From contig OX381709.1 in the NCBI GenBank assembly GCA_947462335.1, forward strand, positions 69,370,609 through 69,434,608: a stretch of 64,000 bases of DNA, in the 5' to 3' direction. The position numbers were made by a program, and so were the translations under genes. Source of the DNA: Harmothoe impar. Taxonomy: Eukaryota > Annelida > Polychaeta > Phyllodocida > Polynoidae. The notes beneath the pieces were generated by a model that was given only the letters and a program-made list of their open reading frames with translations, was not told where the DNA came from and did not search any database. How positions within the stretch are numbered: position 1 is the stretch's first letter; each line of letters opens with the position of its first letter. This document shows, in pieces, positions 35,110 to 46,185 of the stretch.

Positions 35110-35242
35110 TAATTACACATGTATCGCCAGTATGCATGCATGCAATGCCGGTAAGTCTACTCGCTAGGGCTGCATTCATGCATCATTCCGACCCTTTAGG
35201 AGTGTATCAACCCCGTGGAGTCGGCATGATGCTTGAGTGCAG
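35110..35242. mobile_element. Family A MITE truncated by the CACTG element
   Basis: Contains GCATGCATGCAATGCCGGTA, CTACTCGCTAGGGCTGCATT, CATGCATCATTCCGACCCTT, TAGGAGTGTATCAACCCCGT and GTCGGCATGATGCTTGAGTG, then stops exactly where the CACTG-ended element begins. Confidence 0.75.
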
Positions 35243-36271
35243 TTCACACTGAAATCCCAGGGCCTCTAAAAACTCATCGCCTGTGATGAGTTTGAGGGTC
35301 ATCAGCCACCAGATGAGTCAACTATTCAAAGCGGAGTAGTCAGCATCATCATAGCGATGAACCAATCTAATCGGTATCGAGGACCCAAACTCATCAGGGG
35401 CCAACCTCACCAGAGTGCATGTACGGGTCCTAGGGGGGCCACTCTCACATTTATGGATACCATGTGCGTACATCACCCTAAAGTTGATATGTCAGACCAA
35501 AAAAACCTACCACTTTTTCCCCAAAGTGGCCCATAATTAACCCTTATTGGGGCCCAGTCGGACCCACAAATGTGATCCAAAAAGGACCTCCTTCCTGCTA
35601 CTCTGTGTGTCATGGTTACTATAGAACATATAAAGAGTGACCCCCCCCCCCCCTTGGGGTACAGGTGTACTAGACCAGGGTCCCACTTCACCAGGCCTTC
35701 AACCACTCCACACTACACACAGACCCACAAAGAGCAGTGGTAAGTACATGTCCAATATCTGTTTAAATACTCCATGGAACCCCATCCATGGTTTATGGGC
35801 ATCTCTCTGACATATTGGGGCTAAAGAAAGCTGATGGGGATAGGCATACATATATGTACATGTGTACACCTGTTGTAGTAAGATAGACCTGTGCTATTAT
35901 AAAAGGTATGTGGAGAGCACTCCTGGCCAAGGTATATAATTAGCCCCCTCCCCTGACTGTAGTACTACTAAGCCTGTTGTGGTGGGCAGTGTGTGCCCAC
36001 AGCAGGCTGACAGGTAGGAACAGTGGAACACACTGTGATATGCTTGCAGACAGGCAGAGACACAGGAGGATAGGTAAGGATACAGGGGTTCAGGGAGGGA
36101 GAAGAAGAGGCAGGGAGACAAGAGACACAGGCAAGTATATGGAGGGATGCATCGGGTAAGCACCATGGAAGTAGGAAGTAGCAGGTGGTGTGAGGTTGGT
36201 AGGTAAGCATGAGTATAGTGGTGGGTTCTGTAGTTCACAGTCCTCCCAGGTATCCTACTACATTGTACACA

Positions 36272-36305
<34 letters not shown>
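36272..36305. repeat. (GT)n microsatellite
   Basis: About 15 GT dinucleotides followed by CTCTCTCTCT. Confidence 0.95.
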
Positions 36306-36306
<1 letters not shown>

Positions 36307-36359
36307 TCTCTCTCTTTGTCTTTCTCTGTCACTCTGTGTCTGCCAGTATATTTACCTGT

Positions 36360-36542
36360 AAGGGATTGAGGGAGGGATTGAGGGAAGGAGGGATTGAGAG
36401 AGGGAGGGATTGAGGGAGGGAGGGATTGAGGGAGGGAGGGATTGAGGGAGGGAGGGATTGAGGGAGGGATTGAGGGATTGAGGGATTGAGGGATTGAGGG
36501 ATTGAGGGATTGAGGGGAGGGAGGGAGGGAGGGAGGGAGGGT
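36360..36542. repeat. GGGATTGAGGGA tandem repeat ending in GGGA repeats
   Basis: Units of GGGATTGAGGGA(GGGA)n across 180 bp, ending in six GGGA units. Strong G-quadruplex-forming potential on the + strand. The Pro/Ser/Leu/Asn frames on the other strand are artefacts. A second GGGA block is at 36734-36770. Confidence 0.9.
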
Positions 36543-36604
36543 TCAATTCCCAAGTTCTGATTGTAATAAGGATATGTTCACAATTCTTGGGAATATCTTG
36601 TGCC

Positions 36605-36735
36605 TTTCTTGTTGTCATTGTGACCTACCCAGATTCTACCCAGTTGCGAACGTTCAATTCCCGTACCTTTCTTGTGTCATTGTGACCTACCCGGATTCTA
36701 CCCAGTTGCGATCGTTCAATTCCCAAGTTCTGTTT
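36605..36735. repeat. ~60-bp direct repeat, two copies
   Basis: TCATTGTGACCTACCCRGAT then TCTACCCAGTTGCGAWCGTT and CAATTCCC occur twice in tandem. A partial GTTCAATTCCCAAGTTCTG copy precedes them at 36541. Confidence 0.8.
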
Positions 36736-37382
36736 GGAGGGAGGGAGGGAGGGAGGGAGAGGAGGGAGGGGATTCATCTGACTAATTGTCTCACCCGTTA
36801 AATATGTAATATTGATAACCTGTTGACATGCACCTTTTTCACTTGATACAGGAGACTCAGACCTGCCGCCAGCTACCAGGACCCTTCCCAAGCCTCCAGG
36901 ACCTGACCCCTATAGCCACCAGACCACAGCCCAAGCCACCATGGGTCTCTATCTGCCTAAAGTGATGCATCCTAGAAATAATATCACCAACATGATGACT
37001 ACCACCCCCAAACCCCCCTCCCTGAATAATAAAAAATACCCCAAACTACTCAAATTGATGATTATAACTCATCGTTTTGATGAGTTAATAACTAGAACCT
37101 CATCATAATGATGAGGTAAACTCATCGCCTTATGTACCTGAATTGATGATTATAACTCATCGTTTTGATGAGCTGTGATTAGAACCTCATCATAATGATG
37201 AGGCAAACTCATCACTGAACGTAGCAAAATTGATGATCCTGAACTCATCATTTTGATGACAAGATCATCAATATGATGAGGGGCAAACTACTCACTGGGG
37301 TCCTAATCATTTGATGAGGCTAAACTCATCATTGCGGAGGAGTTTTCGAGTAGTTTGAAGTCACCTGGGGATTTCAGTGCAT

Positions 37383-37582
37383 NNNNNNNNNNNNNNNNNN
37401 NNNNNNNNNNNNNNNNNNNNNNNNNNNNNNNNNNNNNNNNNNNNNNNNNNNNNNNNNNNNNNNNNNNNNNNNNNNNNNNNNNNNNNNNNNNNNNNNNNNN
37501 NNNNNNNNNNNNNNNNNNNNNNNNNNNNNNNNNNNNNNNNNNNNNNNNNNNNNNNNNNNNNNNNNNNNNNNNNNNNNNNNNN
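37383..37582. other. Assembly gap, 200 N
   Basis: Exactly 200 N, a conventional placeholder length, so the true distance is unknown. Frames of X residues across it are meaningless. Confidence 0.99.
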
Positions 37583-39028
37583 CCAAGTTCTAGCAGTAGT
37601 CAGGAGACATGATCCCTCCCCCCCCCCCCCCCCCCCCCACACACACACTCCGATCTCCTCTCTGACATACGGCGGGCGCTGCACTCTGCTCTTCCCTGAG
37701 AAAAAGTCGACGAAAAAGAAAACAAAGACGTAAAAGGAGGGCAGGGCAGGGCAGGTCGGGGCATGAGGCCGGGAGGAGACGGGGAGACTGGGTCATCACC
37801 AGCTACCCTACATCCCCGGCCTGCATGCCAGCCCTACATCTCCCCCACACCGCCTACTTAGCACTGGGTCTACTCTATAGCCTTATACTCTATACAGACT
37901 CCATGAACAAAGTATTAGCACTAATACTACTATTGGTTACGCAGTGTGGTTTAATGATGGACACTACATGGTCCTATATTAACCTACAGCTTACTTAGTT
38001 ATTGAAGGGAATCATAATTATTATATTTTAGATATGAGAGGAGGAAAGGTGCAAGCAGAATATCAGAGCCGGTGTAATATCATTGTATGGGGCCGCCCTA
38101 CTGCCCCCGGCCCCTGTCTGGACGACTGGTCCCCACCGCTGGTTAGTGTACTAAATGTGGTGGTGGTTTGGGGTGGGGGATGGGAAAATGGGGTTAAGGG
38201 GATTACCCTACCCCTCAGTAACCCCTGCAGGTCCCACAGAGGAATGTAGCCACACAAGGCGGCGAGTTCTGTTAAGTCTTTGATGGTAGTGGTGGTGGTG
38301 GTGGTGGTGGTGGTGGGATGTTTAAGGCAGCTTTACTCAGCCTTTAGGTGGGGGGGGGGGGGGGGTGAGGAGACAAAGACATGATCTCTAGAAGTTGTAA
38401 ATCTACTTACAGGCATTACCTGGTGAATGCTTCTTGGATGGGTACTACAGGGGTACTTTAGTAGCGGCGTGAAGCACTGTTATAACAAGCTGGGATCATC
38501 CCGTATATACAAGTAAAGCCCCTGTATTACAATCCCTCACAACCCCCATAATATACAGTAAAGCCGCCAACAACAAGACAATACACACCAAGGCACCAAT
38601 ACTATTCAATACACATTCTATTAATGTCATTAATACGATGCTGTTCTCACATCGTATTGATGGCCCCGTGTCTTATAGCACTTCAAAGCATTTAAACAAT
38701 CCCACATATATACAAACAACAATATGGCTTCTTCTTATTGAAATTAAATCCTTATAGAGGACCCATCAGCCAAGCAAACACTTTATTGGGGAAGATACCT
38801 ATAGGTTTTATTCTACATGAATTAAAGTAGAAACGTGGGCAGTTCCCAATGCTCTTGGTGACAGAGGCTGCACCTGGAGTGGAGTACAATGTGTGTGTAT
38901 GTGTGTTGTTTGCCTGCACTGGTCGTCCTGACACAGCTGGGTCAGCTCCAAGTAAGCTACCAGTCTTGTGTGTCAGGTCCCCGTGGGAAACCAGCAACAA
39001 ACACCACCAGAACCTAGAAACCTGCAAC
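37583..39028. other. No gene seen; long C and G runs
   Basis: Contains a ~20-bp C run (about 37617-37638), a GGT triplet run near 38290-38315 and a G run near 38350. No supported exon. A short hairpin AATACGATG / CATCGTATT lies at about 38634-38660. Confidence 0.5.
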
Positions 39029-39271
39029 GGCCGCAGTGTGCTTTAATGTGCATTTGTCGTCATGATGCATGAATGAAGTCATGGTGAGTCTACTCCCCAG
39101 TTCTGCATTCATACATCATGACGACCCTACGCTATGGTTGGTTTACTCCTGGAGGCTCGGCATGATGCATGAATGCATCTCCGATTCACCAGGGGATGTA
39201 TTCCTGTATCATAATGACCAAGAGCATTGGTGCATTAAAGCACCATTAATATGCTGCCTTCAGAGGGTTAA
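39029..39271. mobile_element. Family A multi-hairpin MITE, near full length
   Basis: GGCCGCAGTGTGCTTTAATG, GTCGTCATGATGCATGAATG, CTGCATTCATACATCATGAC, the centre TGGTTTACTCCTGGAGGCTC, GGCATGATGCATGAATGCAT, GTGCATTAAAGCACCATTAA and the right end CAGAGGGTTAA. One of the best-preserved copies. Confidence 0.85.
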
Positions 39272-40070
39272 AACGGCGAGGCACCACTTGTGAGGCGACC
39301 TGGGGTCAACTCGGTCCAGTTAAATCCTGCATACTGTACCTTCACCTTTGGCACTCTCCGACACGGTGTGGTGCCTGGATGATCACGTTTGACTCTGCAC
39401 CAGCAACATACCCACCGGCTCCCTCACGTTCCTGTCTCATGTCATGTAACCAGGTTGGTGCATAGACGTCAGAGAGAGGTGAAGGAGTCCAGTTTGGGGT
39501 CTGTCTCTTCCTTGCCTGTGTTGGCACCCTGACAGAGGCTGACGATGGGACAAGGTACCTGGTATGTAGAACCTCACGAGCAACACTCCTTGTACCTACA
39601 TGTGTAACACCTAGCATGCATTGTCAATGGGCAGATTTATATTGATACTTGAGATACTTGAGAAGTACTTTGTTCTTTGGGAACTATAAAGCCCTCTTCC
39701 ATAATGTCCTGCACACATGTGTTCACTAGACTGACATATGTTCTTGAATCTATTCAAGTATGACACTTAGATTTTACACTCGTGCTTATGCATTTGATGG
39801 AGATGATATATTAGTAAATAGGTGACAATTTTGATATTACAATTTATCATTGAGTTTATAGTAACAGTGTTCAAATATGTTCGGTACATCCCTTCCCCCA
39901 GCCGTCGTTAACCGAGAACTATGATCATAATCAGCATCGTCACAATATTCACCAAAAACGTGTAAAGAATGAAAGATCCAACAGCCACGTTTTACCTTTA
40001 CAAAATGTAATGGATATTTCAGGGTGCTCCTAATGCATATCAGCACACTGACACACACACCTTTCCCCAG

Positions 40071-40132
40071 AAGCCCCCTGCACCAGTTGCTCCCAGACCA
40101 GTCAGAATAAACCTGAGAAGGCCAGCTCCGAG
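40071..40132 (+). CDS. Possible Pro-rich coding exon, perhaps of KSR
   Basis: A 62-bp segment follows a good acceptor (ACACACCTTTCCCCAG) and precedes a moderate donor (GCTCCGAG then GTGACA). Read from AAG it encodes KPPAPVAPRPVRINLRRPAP plus two bases of a split codon. Its end phase is compatible with the recognised C1 exon at 45465, which needs two bases from the exon before it, and Pro-rich sequence is expected upstream of the KSR C1 finger. However, it lacks the conserved His that should lie just before the C1 cysteines, the donor is not ideal, and its start phase does not follow from the 25792 candidate. Chance is quite possible. Confidence 0.25.
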
Positions 40133-40889
40133 GTGACATTGATACCCCATATAACACCCCAGCCCCCAGCCCCAAGGACCACTAGGACGAGTTCCAGGAA
40201 GCCTACCTCTTGGTGCACTGTGGTGATCTCAGTGCTTCCCAGTACATCACCCTCTACTCCAGAACCCCCTCTCACCCCCAGCCAGACCGCACTGTCAGCC
40301 TGGTGCCTTGTCGTGCCTTGGTACTGTGTGTACTACTCTGTGGTCGGAGGTGAGGTACTTAGACTTGTAATGTGATTGAAATGACCAGATCACTGACAGG
40401 GCCACTTCACAAGGGGGATTCCCCGAGTCATTGAATAGATGGAATTATACTTTCTGCCCTGTGTTGCACCTAATATAAAGTGGGCATAAACTTCACATTC
40501 AATCTGACCCCTATAATCCCCTCCCCTATTAAAGTCTGCACTTGCTTTATTAGCCTTTAATCTATACCGACGAACTATGATCTTGACGACTGATGATCTG
40601 CTTAGTGAGGGACCCCCCCCACCCCCCCCCCCCCCCACCCACACACATGGCACTGTGTGTGACACGAGATAGGTGAGTCAGGTGTGTGTACCTTGTACCT
40701 CTCTGCATGCTCCATCTGCCTTGTACCTTGTCCTACATGTCTCATTCCACAGTTGACACAAGTGTGTTGATAAATACCCCCCCCCCCCAATCCACGCACA
40801 CACTGAGGCCTCGTTGACACACAACACGAGTACATCGTACATGCCTACAGTGGTCTGTACGTATCTGTACGCAGGAGACGAGCAGTTAG

Positions 40890-41110
40890 TTAACCCTCTA
40901 AGGGCCACCTAATGCATTAATGTGCAATACCATTGTCGTCATGATTCATGCATCTTGACGGCCGTGCGGGAGTGCACCAACGCAGTAGGGTCGGCATGAT
41001 GCAAACAGATGCATGAATGCAGCTCTTGGTGGGTTACCCATGCATCATGACGACAACGGCCATAGTACATTAAATCACTACTAAGTAAAGTATGCTGTCC
41101 TTAAATAGGG
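40890..41110. mobile_element. Family A multi-hairpin MITE, full length
   Basis: Left end TTAACCCTCTAAGGGCCACC, TAATGCATTAATGTGCAATA, GTCGTCATGATTCATGCATC, centre GCGGGAGTGCACCAACGCAG, GTCGGCATGATGCAAACAGA, CCATGCATCATGACGACAAC, right arm TAAGTAAAGTATGCTGTCCT and TAAATAGGGT. All modules are in the expected order. Confidence 0.85.
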
Positions 41111-41286
41111 TGAACTTAATTCAGAAACTTGCTTAAATCTGTCACAGCCACGTTCCCAATGCTATTAATGATAATGATTGACCTTTGTCTGGTCAGGATT
41201 ACACATGTTAGATCACGGTGGACGGCTAAGACAAAGGCTTCATCACACCTTGGTTATATTGCATACCGTGGTTTAAAGATAGACAA

Positions 41287-41343
41287 TGGTTATGAAAGGA
41301 TATTAGAATTAACCTCAGCTTCCTACTTACCCTTTCATAACCA
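41287..41343. mobile_element. Family E foldback, diverged short copy
   Basis: TGGTTATGAAAGGATATTAG and CTACTTACCCTTTCATAACC pair as in 10066-10183, with a short, mutated middle. Outer bases AGACAA / TCGTCT extend the inverted repeat. Confidence 0.7.
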
Positions 41344-41349
41344 TCGTCT

Positions 41350-43185
41350 ATCTATTACTTAACGTGCATCTGGGACGTGCCACAGATACCACACATAGCA
41401 CACATACCGGGCATGCCATGTGTCTAGCACGACGTAGAACACTGCACCGATACCGCTATACATGTACAGATAAATACATGTGTATATAGGGGCACAATGT
41501 GTCCACCACAACGCCATGGCGGCAGTACCAATCGCATGGAGGAGAAGGGAACGAAGATGGAAGTTATTTTTCTCTTGTTCAAGCTCCATTATTCGACAGA
41601 AACCAGCATAAATGTAACTTTTTTTTCTAGTACATGATACGGTTTCGATTATATATGTACATGTACATTGCCCATATAGCCAGATCTCTAGTAAAACTGC
41701 CTAGCAACAAGGGCTGCTCGCAAGAATAGACCTGTCACGTGAGTGCTTGAGGGACATAAGGCATGTAATATGGACAAGATGGCGGCCTACATGTGGTTGC
41801 CCATAGAGTGGTATATAATGCTGCCCTGTGTATGAGTGAGGTGCCTGCCCCGTATTACATGGAGTACCTAGAACTGCCTGGACGTCCATGGGGCGGCCTG
41901 TTGCTGTGATGTCGCTGTTATTGGTGATAATCCGTGTGTGTGGTACCCTGGACGGGCCCTGCACGGGAGGTGCCTGGGAGCGGCCTACAGGAGGGAGCTA
42001 CACCCGCGCATTAAGTGGTTACAGGACCGCCCACTGTGCTGATATGTGCAGTGGGAGATATATATGTATATATATACACACACTGAGTTAGACTGAGTAG
42101 ACATTGTAATTTGTTCGCCTCCCAAGTCCCCATTGTTCAAAACCTTATTGTGTACCGCCCCCCCCCCCCTGTATGTGAATATATCCGTAGTGGAAATAAA
42201 TACCTCCCCTCCCACACACACACACATACATCTGAACGGACAGGTACATTAAGATAATTCTCCAATTGTTATTTTTAGCAGAGGATCTTGTATATCTGTA
42301 GATTGCCTCTTTGCATAGTCTCAGCTTCCCAAAGTCAAAGAGTGAATTACATAAGACAGTCCACAAATCACCCATTAGGCCACTGGGAAAAAGTGATTTT
42401 TCATAACCAAGGACTGAAACATATGTGGACAGTCGAGGGAAAAGGGCCCTCGAAGGTAAAAACTCAATAATAAAATTGATGTCATCAGCTTTCCAGTGAT
42501 ATCTTTTATAAGCAGGTACCACTTCTAGTTTTTGAGTACTGGCTCTCTGAATATGTGTGGTCACTGTCCAATCTTGAATGCCAATAAGCTCTATCTTCCT
42601 TTGTTTTAGAGATATTCCTATCTGATTAGCATAATTATGCTAATTACCAAATATCTAAACTTTTTCAAACAATTGATCACAGCTTTTGATCTAAAAATGG
42701 TATTTACATTCTGTTTTCAGCATAGAAATCGTTTTTGGGCCTTCTTTCATTCAACTTTTTAAAATTTTCGATTTAGAATGAAAATCATATTTCCATGGCA
42801 ACCAACATGTGCAAAAACACCAATTTAGGCCCAAAAACGTTCTTTTCCATTCCAAATATGGAATGTTTTCACCGAAAATGGAATCTTCTAACGTGGCCTA
42901 TCATATTCTACATAAAAAAGTAGTATAGATAAGTTTTTGCTATATCTTGGTCCTTTTTGGCTATATGGAGCCCCCTGGTGGCCAAAGTTGGTACTAAAAA
43001 TCCCCCGCGGAGGTCCCTTTTCCCTTGTTGATCCACATATGATGAGGGATACTTTTATTGTTTCTTTTTGTTGCTTTCTTTTTTCACATTTAAGTAGTAA
43101 AAGTGGGGGTAATGTATTATTGATTTCTCATTGCATTACTGTTAGTATAAGTTTTAATATGATACAAAATATGCCTATATTTGTT
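41350..43185. other. No gene supported; AT-rich block at 42240-43050
   Basis: A minus-strand frame of 139 codons (42145-42564) has fairly normal composition but no known domain, and its 3' end is a C-run. The unusually homogeneous AT-rich stretch may be an old transposon body, but no inverted ends were found. Confidence 0.45.
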
Positions 43186-43310
43186 CATTTTCATCATGTT
43201 TCTCATCAGAAATTAGCAAAAAGAGGAAGACGGTTTTTCCTCAAACCCCAAATTTCTATGATGCGCGTGGTGATGAGAAACCATTTTTATTTTCTTGAGT
43301 GGTCTTAAAT
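43186..43310. mobile_element. Family B MITE, partial
   Basis: CATGTTTCTCATCAGAAATT and GGTGATGAGAAACCATTTTT then TTGAGTGGTCTTA match the inner and right-hand parts of family B. The outer left end is not visible. Confidence 0.5.
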
Positions 43311-43535
43311 ACTGTCCCGAATCCAGTGAATTCACATTCATATTCCCATTAGAGTGTTCTTTGACGTCAGTGCACTCAATAGCCATTTAGTGTTATGTGT
43401 CATTATGTCATTGTATTCACCCACATTTACAAACAGACTAATGACAGGCGATCTAAGTCCCAGGCGTCATAGTACACCTGGACGTAAAACAATCCAATCA
43501 ATTAATCAATCAATCAAGAGCGCACACAGTCCTTT

Positions 43536-43787
43536 TCGTGTAGCACACTGCATGATGCAATCATGCAGCAGTAACTCCCCGGTGATGCATCTATGCATCA
43601 TGTCAAGCTTAAATGATTGATACACTCCCGAAGTGTTGGCATGATGCAGTTCTGGTTTTACTCGCCGGCGCTGCATCGGTGCATCACGGCGACAAACGAT
43701 CAATAAACAAAACATAAATGATAATGATAAAATTAAAACAAACACGTGCGATGCGTTAAGGTATCACACCGTCCTAAAGGGATAATA
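43536..43787. mobile_element. Family A MITE with a small AT-rich insertion
   Basis: CACTGCATGATGCAATCATG, GGTGATGCATCTATGCATCA, centre TGATACACTCCCGAAGTGTT, GGCATGATGCAGTTCTGG, GCATCGGTGCATCACGGCGA and a right end CCTAAAGGGATAA. About 45 bp of AT-rich sequence near 43695-43742 separates the last hairpin from the right arm. Confidence 0.75.
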
Positions 43788-43789
43788 CC

Positions 43790-45077
43790 TGGACAATGAC
43801 GACAATGCAGCGTGATGCCTACTGCGTCACCAGCTGCGTCACTATGGTGACGTAAGTCATTGGCCACTTTAAGACTGCTTGCCCGGCGAGTAACAGTAAT
43901 ATGATAATGATGATATTACACTATCGGGTCAGATTCAATCATACATAGACCTACTTATTGTGCAAATGCCAATACAGTTTTGCATTCTAACTATCTTACA
44001 CCTATTATACTAACAACACGTTGGGAATCCTAACTAGATGGAGTGAAGGTGATCTGATCAATGTATGTATGTACATGTATGGTTCTACTAAGGAAGGTAC
44101 TGAGTAGTATATATGTCCAGGAATATGAATCAGGTTTCATTTTCTCTACAAGGGTCCCTCATGTGTCTGTGTCTATAACTATTATGTACCATTATATCCC
44201 CTTACCACCATCGTTTGTTTAATGTATAGACCCTCCAGATACAAATGTACAAATGTTAACAATCAGCCTACTCAAACTGCGATGAATAAAAAAAGTATAA
44301 TAGCGTTATTGGAGTCCAAATGCAGGTTTCACTTTCAGGCTGTAATGGGATAGGTGTTTAAAAAGGGGCGTATGTCACCCAGTTATAATGCAAGGCTGTA
44401 TCGTTGAAGTGTTCTTTGTATAACTTTTATAGAGCAGACGTGAGCAGACGCTACACGCTCCTGTTTGACCTTCACCTTAGAGCGTATAGAGCTATAAATA
44501 GTAACATGGCCAGGCTGTGTACACGCTATCACGGTCACATCCGGGCATCTACAGATCAATGGGCAATGAGCGGCTGCGTCCGGTCCTACTTTATGGACTA
44601 CTTTTAGTTTTATAAACATTTAAAATACTTTGTGTACCGCGTCCCAGATCCCAGATCACGTCCCAGACACGCGGCACACGGTGCGTGGTGCGTCATGGCC
44701 GTGTAGCACGCACCCTGAGTGGGACGCCATCCTATATAATGTACAAACTGAAACTGTTCCTGTTACTCCCCACATCACATAATAGGCTAATAGAAATCCC
44801 CCACTATGATGCCACAACGTGTCGGTCCTACATGTACTTGGAATCGTTCTTGGCATAAAGCAGCATACATCTAAAGCCCTTAGTCCACGGCAACAGGAAC
44901 AGGTCATATGCTGCGTTAAAATCGTATCGCGCCTCTATTTTGGTCCATACTATTTCAATGTCTCATGCTGTGAATCGCCCAGTGCTACATTCATGAAAAA
45001 CCTCACGTGTACTTTTACGCGGTTAATAACTTTCCAAAGTGGTCGGCATCAAAACAAATGGACATAAAGCTTGAGAC
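43790..45077. other. No gene seen
   Basis: No supported exon. The word AAGGTGATCTGATCAATG near 44047 resembles the GTGATC motif seen at 24246-25143. Confidence 0.5.
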
Positions 45078-45082
45078 ATCGT

Positions 45083-45328
45083 ACACAGAGAGAAGAAGTA
45101 GAATCACTGTATTCTCAAATGGGAGTCCAGCCCCGATCACTGAGGTAACTCTCCTCAGGACTCTAAATTAACTCCCAATCATTAAGGAGTCTTTGATTAG
45201 TAATCATTATAGAGTTATAATAGAGTCCTGCTCATATCATGTTAGGGAGTCACTTCAGAGTCCTGAGCAGAGTTACCTCAGTGATCAAGTCGGGAGTCAC
45301 AGTGATTCTACTTCTTTTCTCTCTGTGT
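45083..45328. mobile_element. 246-bp foldback with 5-bp target duplication
   Basis: Ends ACACAGAGAGAAGAAGTAGA and TCTACTTCTTTTCTCTCTGT are inverted, and most of the interior also pairs (AGTAGAATCACTGT / ACAGTGATTCTACT; ATCACTGAGGTAACTC / GAGTTACCTCAGTGAT). The element is flanked by ATCGT at 45078-45082 and 45329-45333, a plausible target duplication. No coding capacity. Confidence 0.8.
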
Positions 45329-45464
45329 ATCGTTCTCAAAGGGTCAAGTCAAGCAGTGATTAATTATGTACATTAATGCGTGTTTCGGTGCTGTGTCTTG
45401 CAGCCTTAATGCGTTAATTTATGCAAACATGAATTAATGAGTGTTTATTTGTTGTATGTTGCAG

Positions 45465-45551
45465 CCTGTCCCGGAGCCTGTCCACCCCGCGGCGCTGTAA
45501 CTACTGTCAGAAGATCATGTTCTTCAAGACGTACCGCTGCAAGCACTGCAG
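45465..45551 (+). CDS. ksr: KSR exon: first half of the C1 zinc finger
   Basis: An 87-bp exon between acceptor TTGTATGTTGCAG and donor TGCAG then GTAAGG. It starts with one base completing a split codon and encodes LSRSLSTPRRCNYCQKIMFF and then KTYRCKHC, plus two bases. The Cys-x2-Cys and second Cys-x2-Cys pairs are the first two zinc ligand pairs of a C1 (cysteine-rich, DAG-type) domain; the CQK and CKHC words resemble the KSR finger, which in KSR scaffolds targets the membrane. Identity as KSR rests on the downstream kinase-like exons. The usual leading His ligand must come from a preceding exon that I could not identify with confidence. The intron to the next exon is 5.3 kb. Confidence 0.85.
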
Positions 45552-45604
45552 GTAAGGCTCAGCACAACACACATGGGCAACACGTCAACCAGTTAAGGGG
45601 GCAA

Positions 45605-45649
45605 AGGGGTTAATGCCCTTGGTGAATGAATGCAGCCCTGGCGAGTTTA
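45605..45649. mobile_element. Family A MITE fragment cut by the next element
   Basis: TTAATGCCCTTGGTGAATGA then ATGCAGCCCTGGCGAGTTTA is the start of a family A module. It stops at the target duplication of the element at 45658-46177. Confidence 0.6.
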
Positions 45650-45657
45650 TGCTGGAT

Positions 45658-46177
45658 CCCGGCTCCCGCACTCTACATTTTTCCTGACACCATCATCGTT
45701 CTGGGATTTCGAAAGCACCCCCTATTTGCGGATTTTGGGGTCTAAAATACCCCCTTTTTATGGCAAAATCGCGGATTTTGTATCCCAAAAATGTACCCCT
45801 TTTTACAGGAAAACGCTGACATCTTTACAAACTCAACCCCTTTTTAAAAAAAAACTGCTGATATCTTTAACAACTGGCCCCTTTCAATAAAATAGCTAAT
45901 ACAGATATAATCATATTAAATTTCAATTTTGATACCATGGTCATGTGATGTGCATAAATCTATATTGCCATTTATTGACAGATATCCCCCATTGCTCGAT
46001 TTCCACAGATTAATTAAAAAAAGGCCCCTTTTTTCAATTTCTACGGATTCTGTTTGAAAAAAAGTACCCCTTTTTCTGTGAAACACAGATCCGCGGATTT
46101 GGGAGAAAATTGACCCCTTTTTCCGCATTTTGGAAACGATGATGGTGTCTGGAAAGAGAGTAAGTGCGGGGGCCGGG
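45658..46177. mobile_element. 520-bp MITE with 8-bp target duplication (hAT-like)
   Basis: Left end CCCGGCTCCCGCACTCTACA and right end GTGCGGGGGCCGGG are inverted. Next to them ACACCATCATCGTT pairs with AACGATGATGGTGT. TGCTGGAT flanks both sides (45650-45657 and 46178-46185), an 8-bp duplication as made by hAT-type transposases. The interior carries repeated CCCCTTTTT and CGGATTT words in inverted orientation. No coding capacity. It landed in the KSR intron just after the first C1 exon. Confidence 0.8.
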
Positions 46178-46185
46178 TGCTGGAT

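Larger units (their letters stand above)
35247..37379. mobile_element. CACTG-ended transposon with subterminal CTCATCA repeats
   Basis: The left end CACTGAAATCCCAGG and right end CCTGGGGATTTCAGTG are inverted repeats. Next to both ends are clusters of short palindromes of the type ACTCATCGNNTGATGAG: left about 35267-35400, right about 37060-37340. Known CACTA (En/Spm) elements have CACTA or CACTG termini and many subterminal transposase-binding repeats, so this looks like a non-autonomous relative. No transposase was seen; the interior is mostly simple repeats. The target duplication cannot be tested because an assembly gap starts 3 bp past the right end. Confidence 0.6.

Noticed and set aside
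36851..36960. Exon-like segment after a good acceptor (CACTTGATACAG)
   Set aside because: Frames hit stops or lack a donor, and it lies inside the CACTG element; the possible match to Pro-rich KSR sequence is too weak.
39342..39617. Minus-strand 91-codon frame
   Set aside because: No domain, no splice signals, and no support from neighbours.
42145..42564. 139-codon minus frame in an AT-rich block
   Set aside because: No known motif and no initiation or splicing evidence; may be remnant transposon sequence, so left as unexplained.
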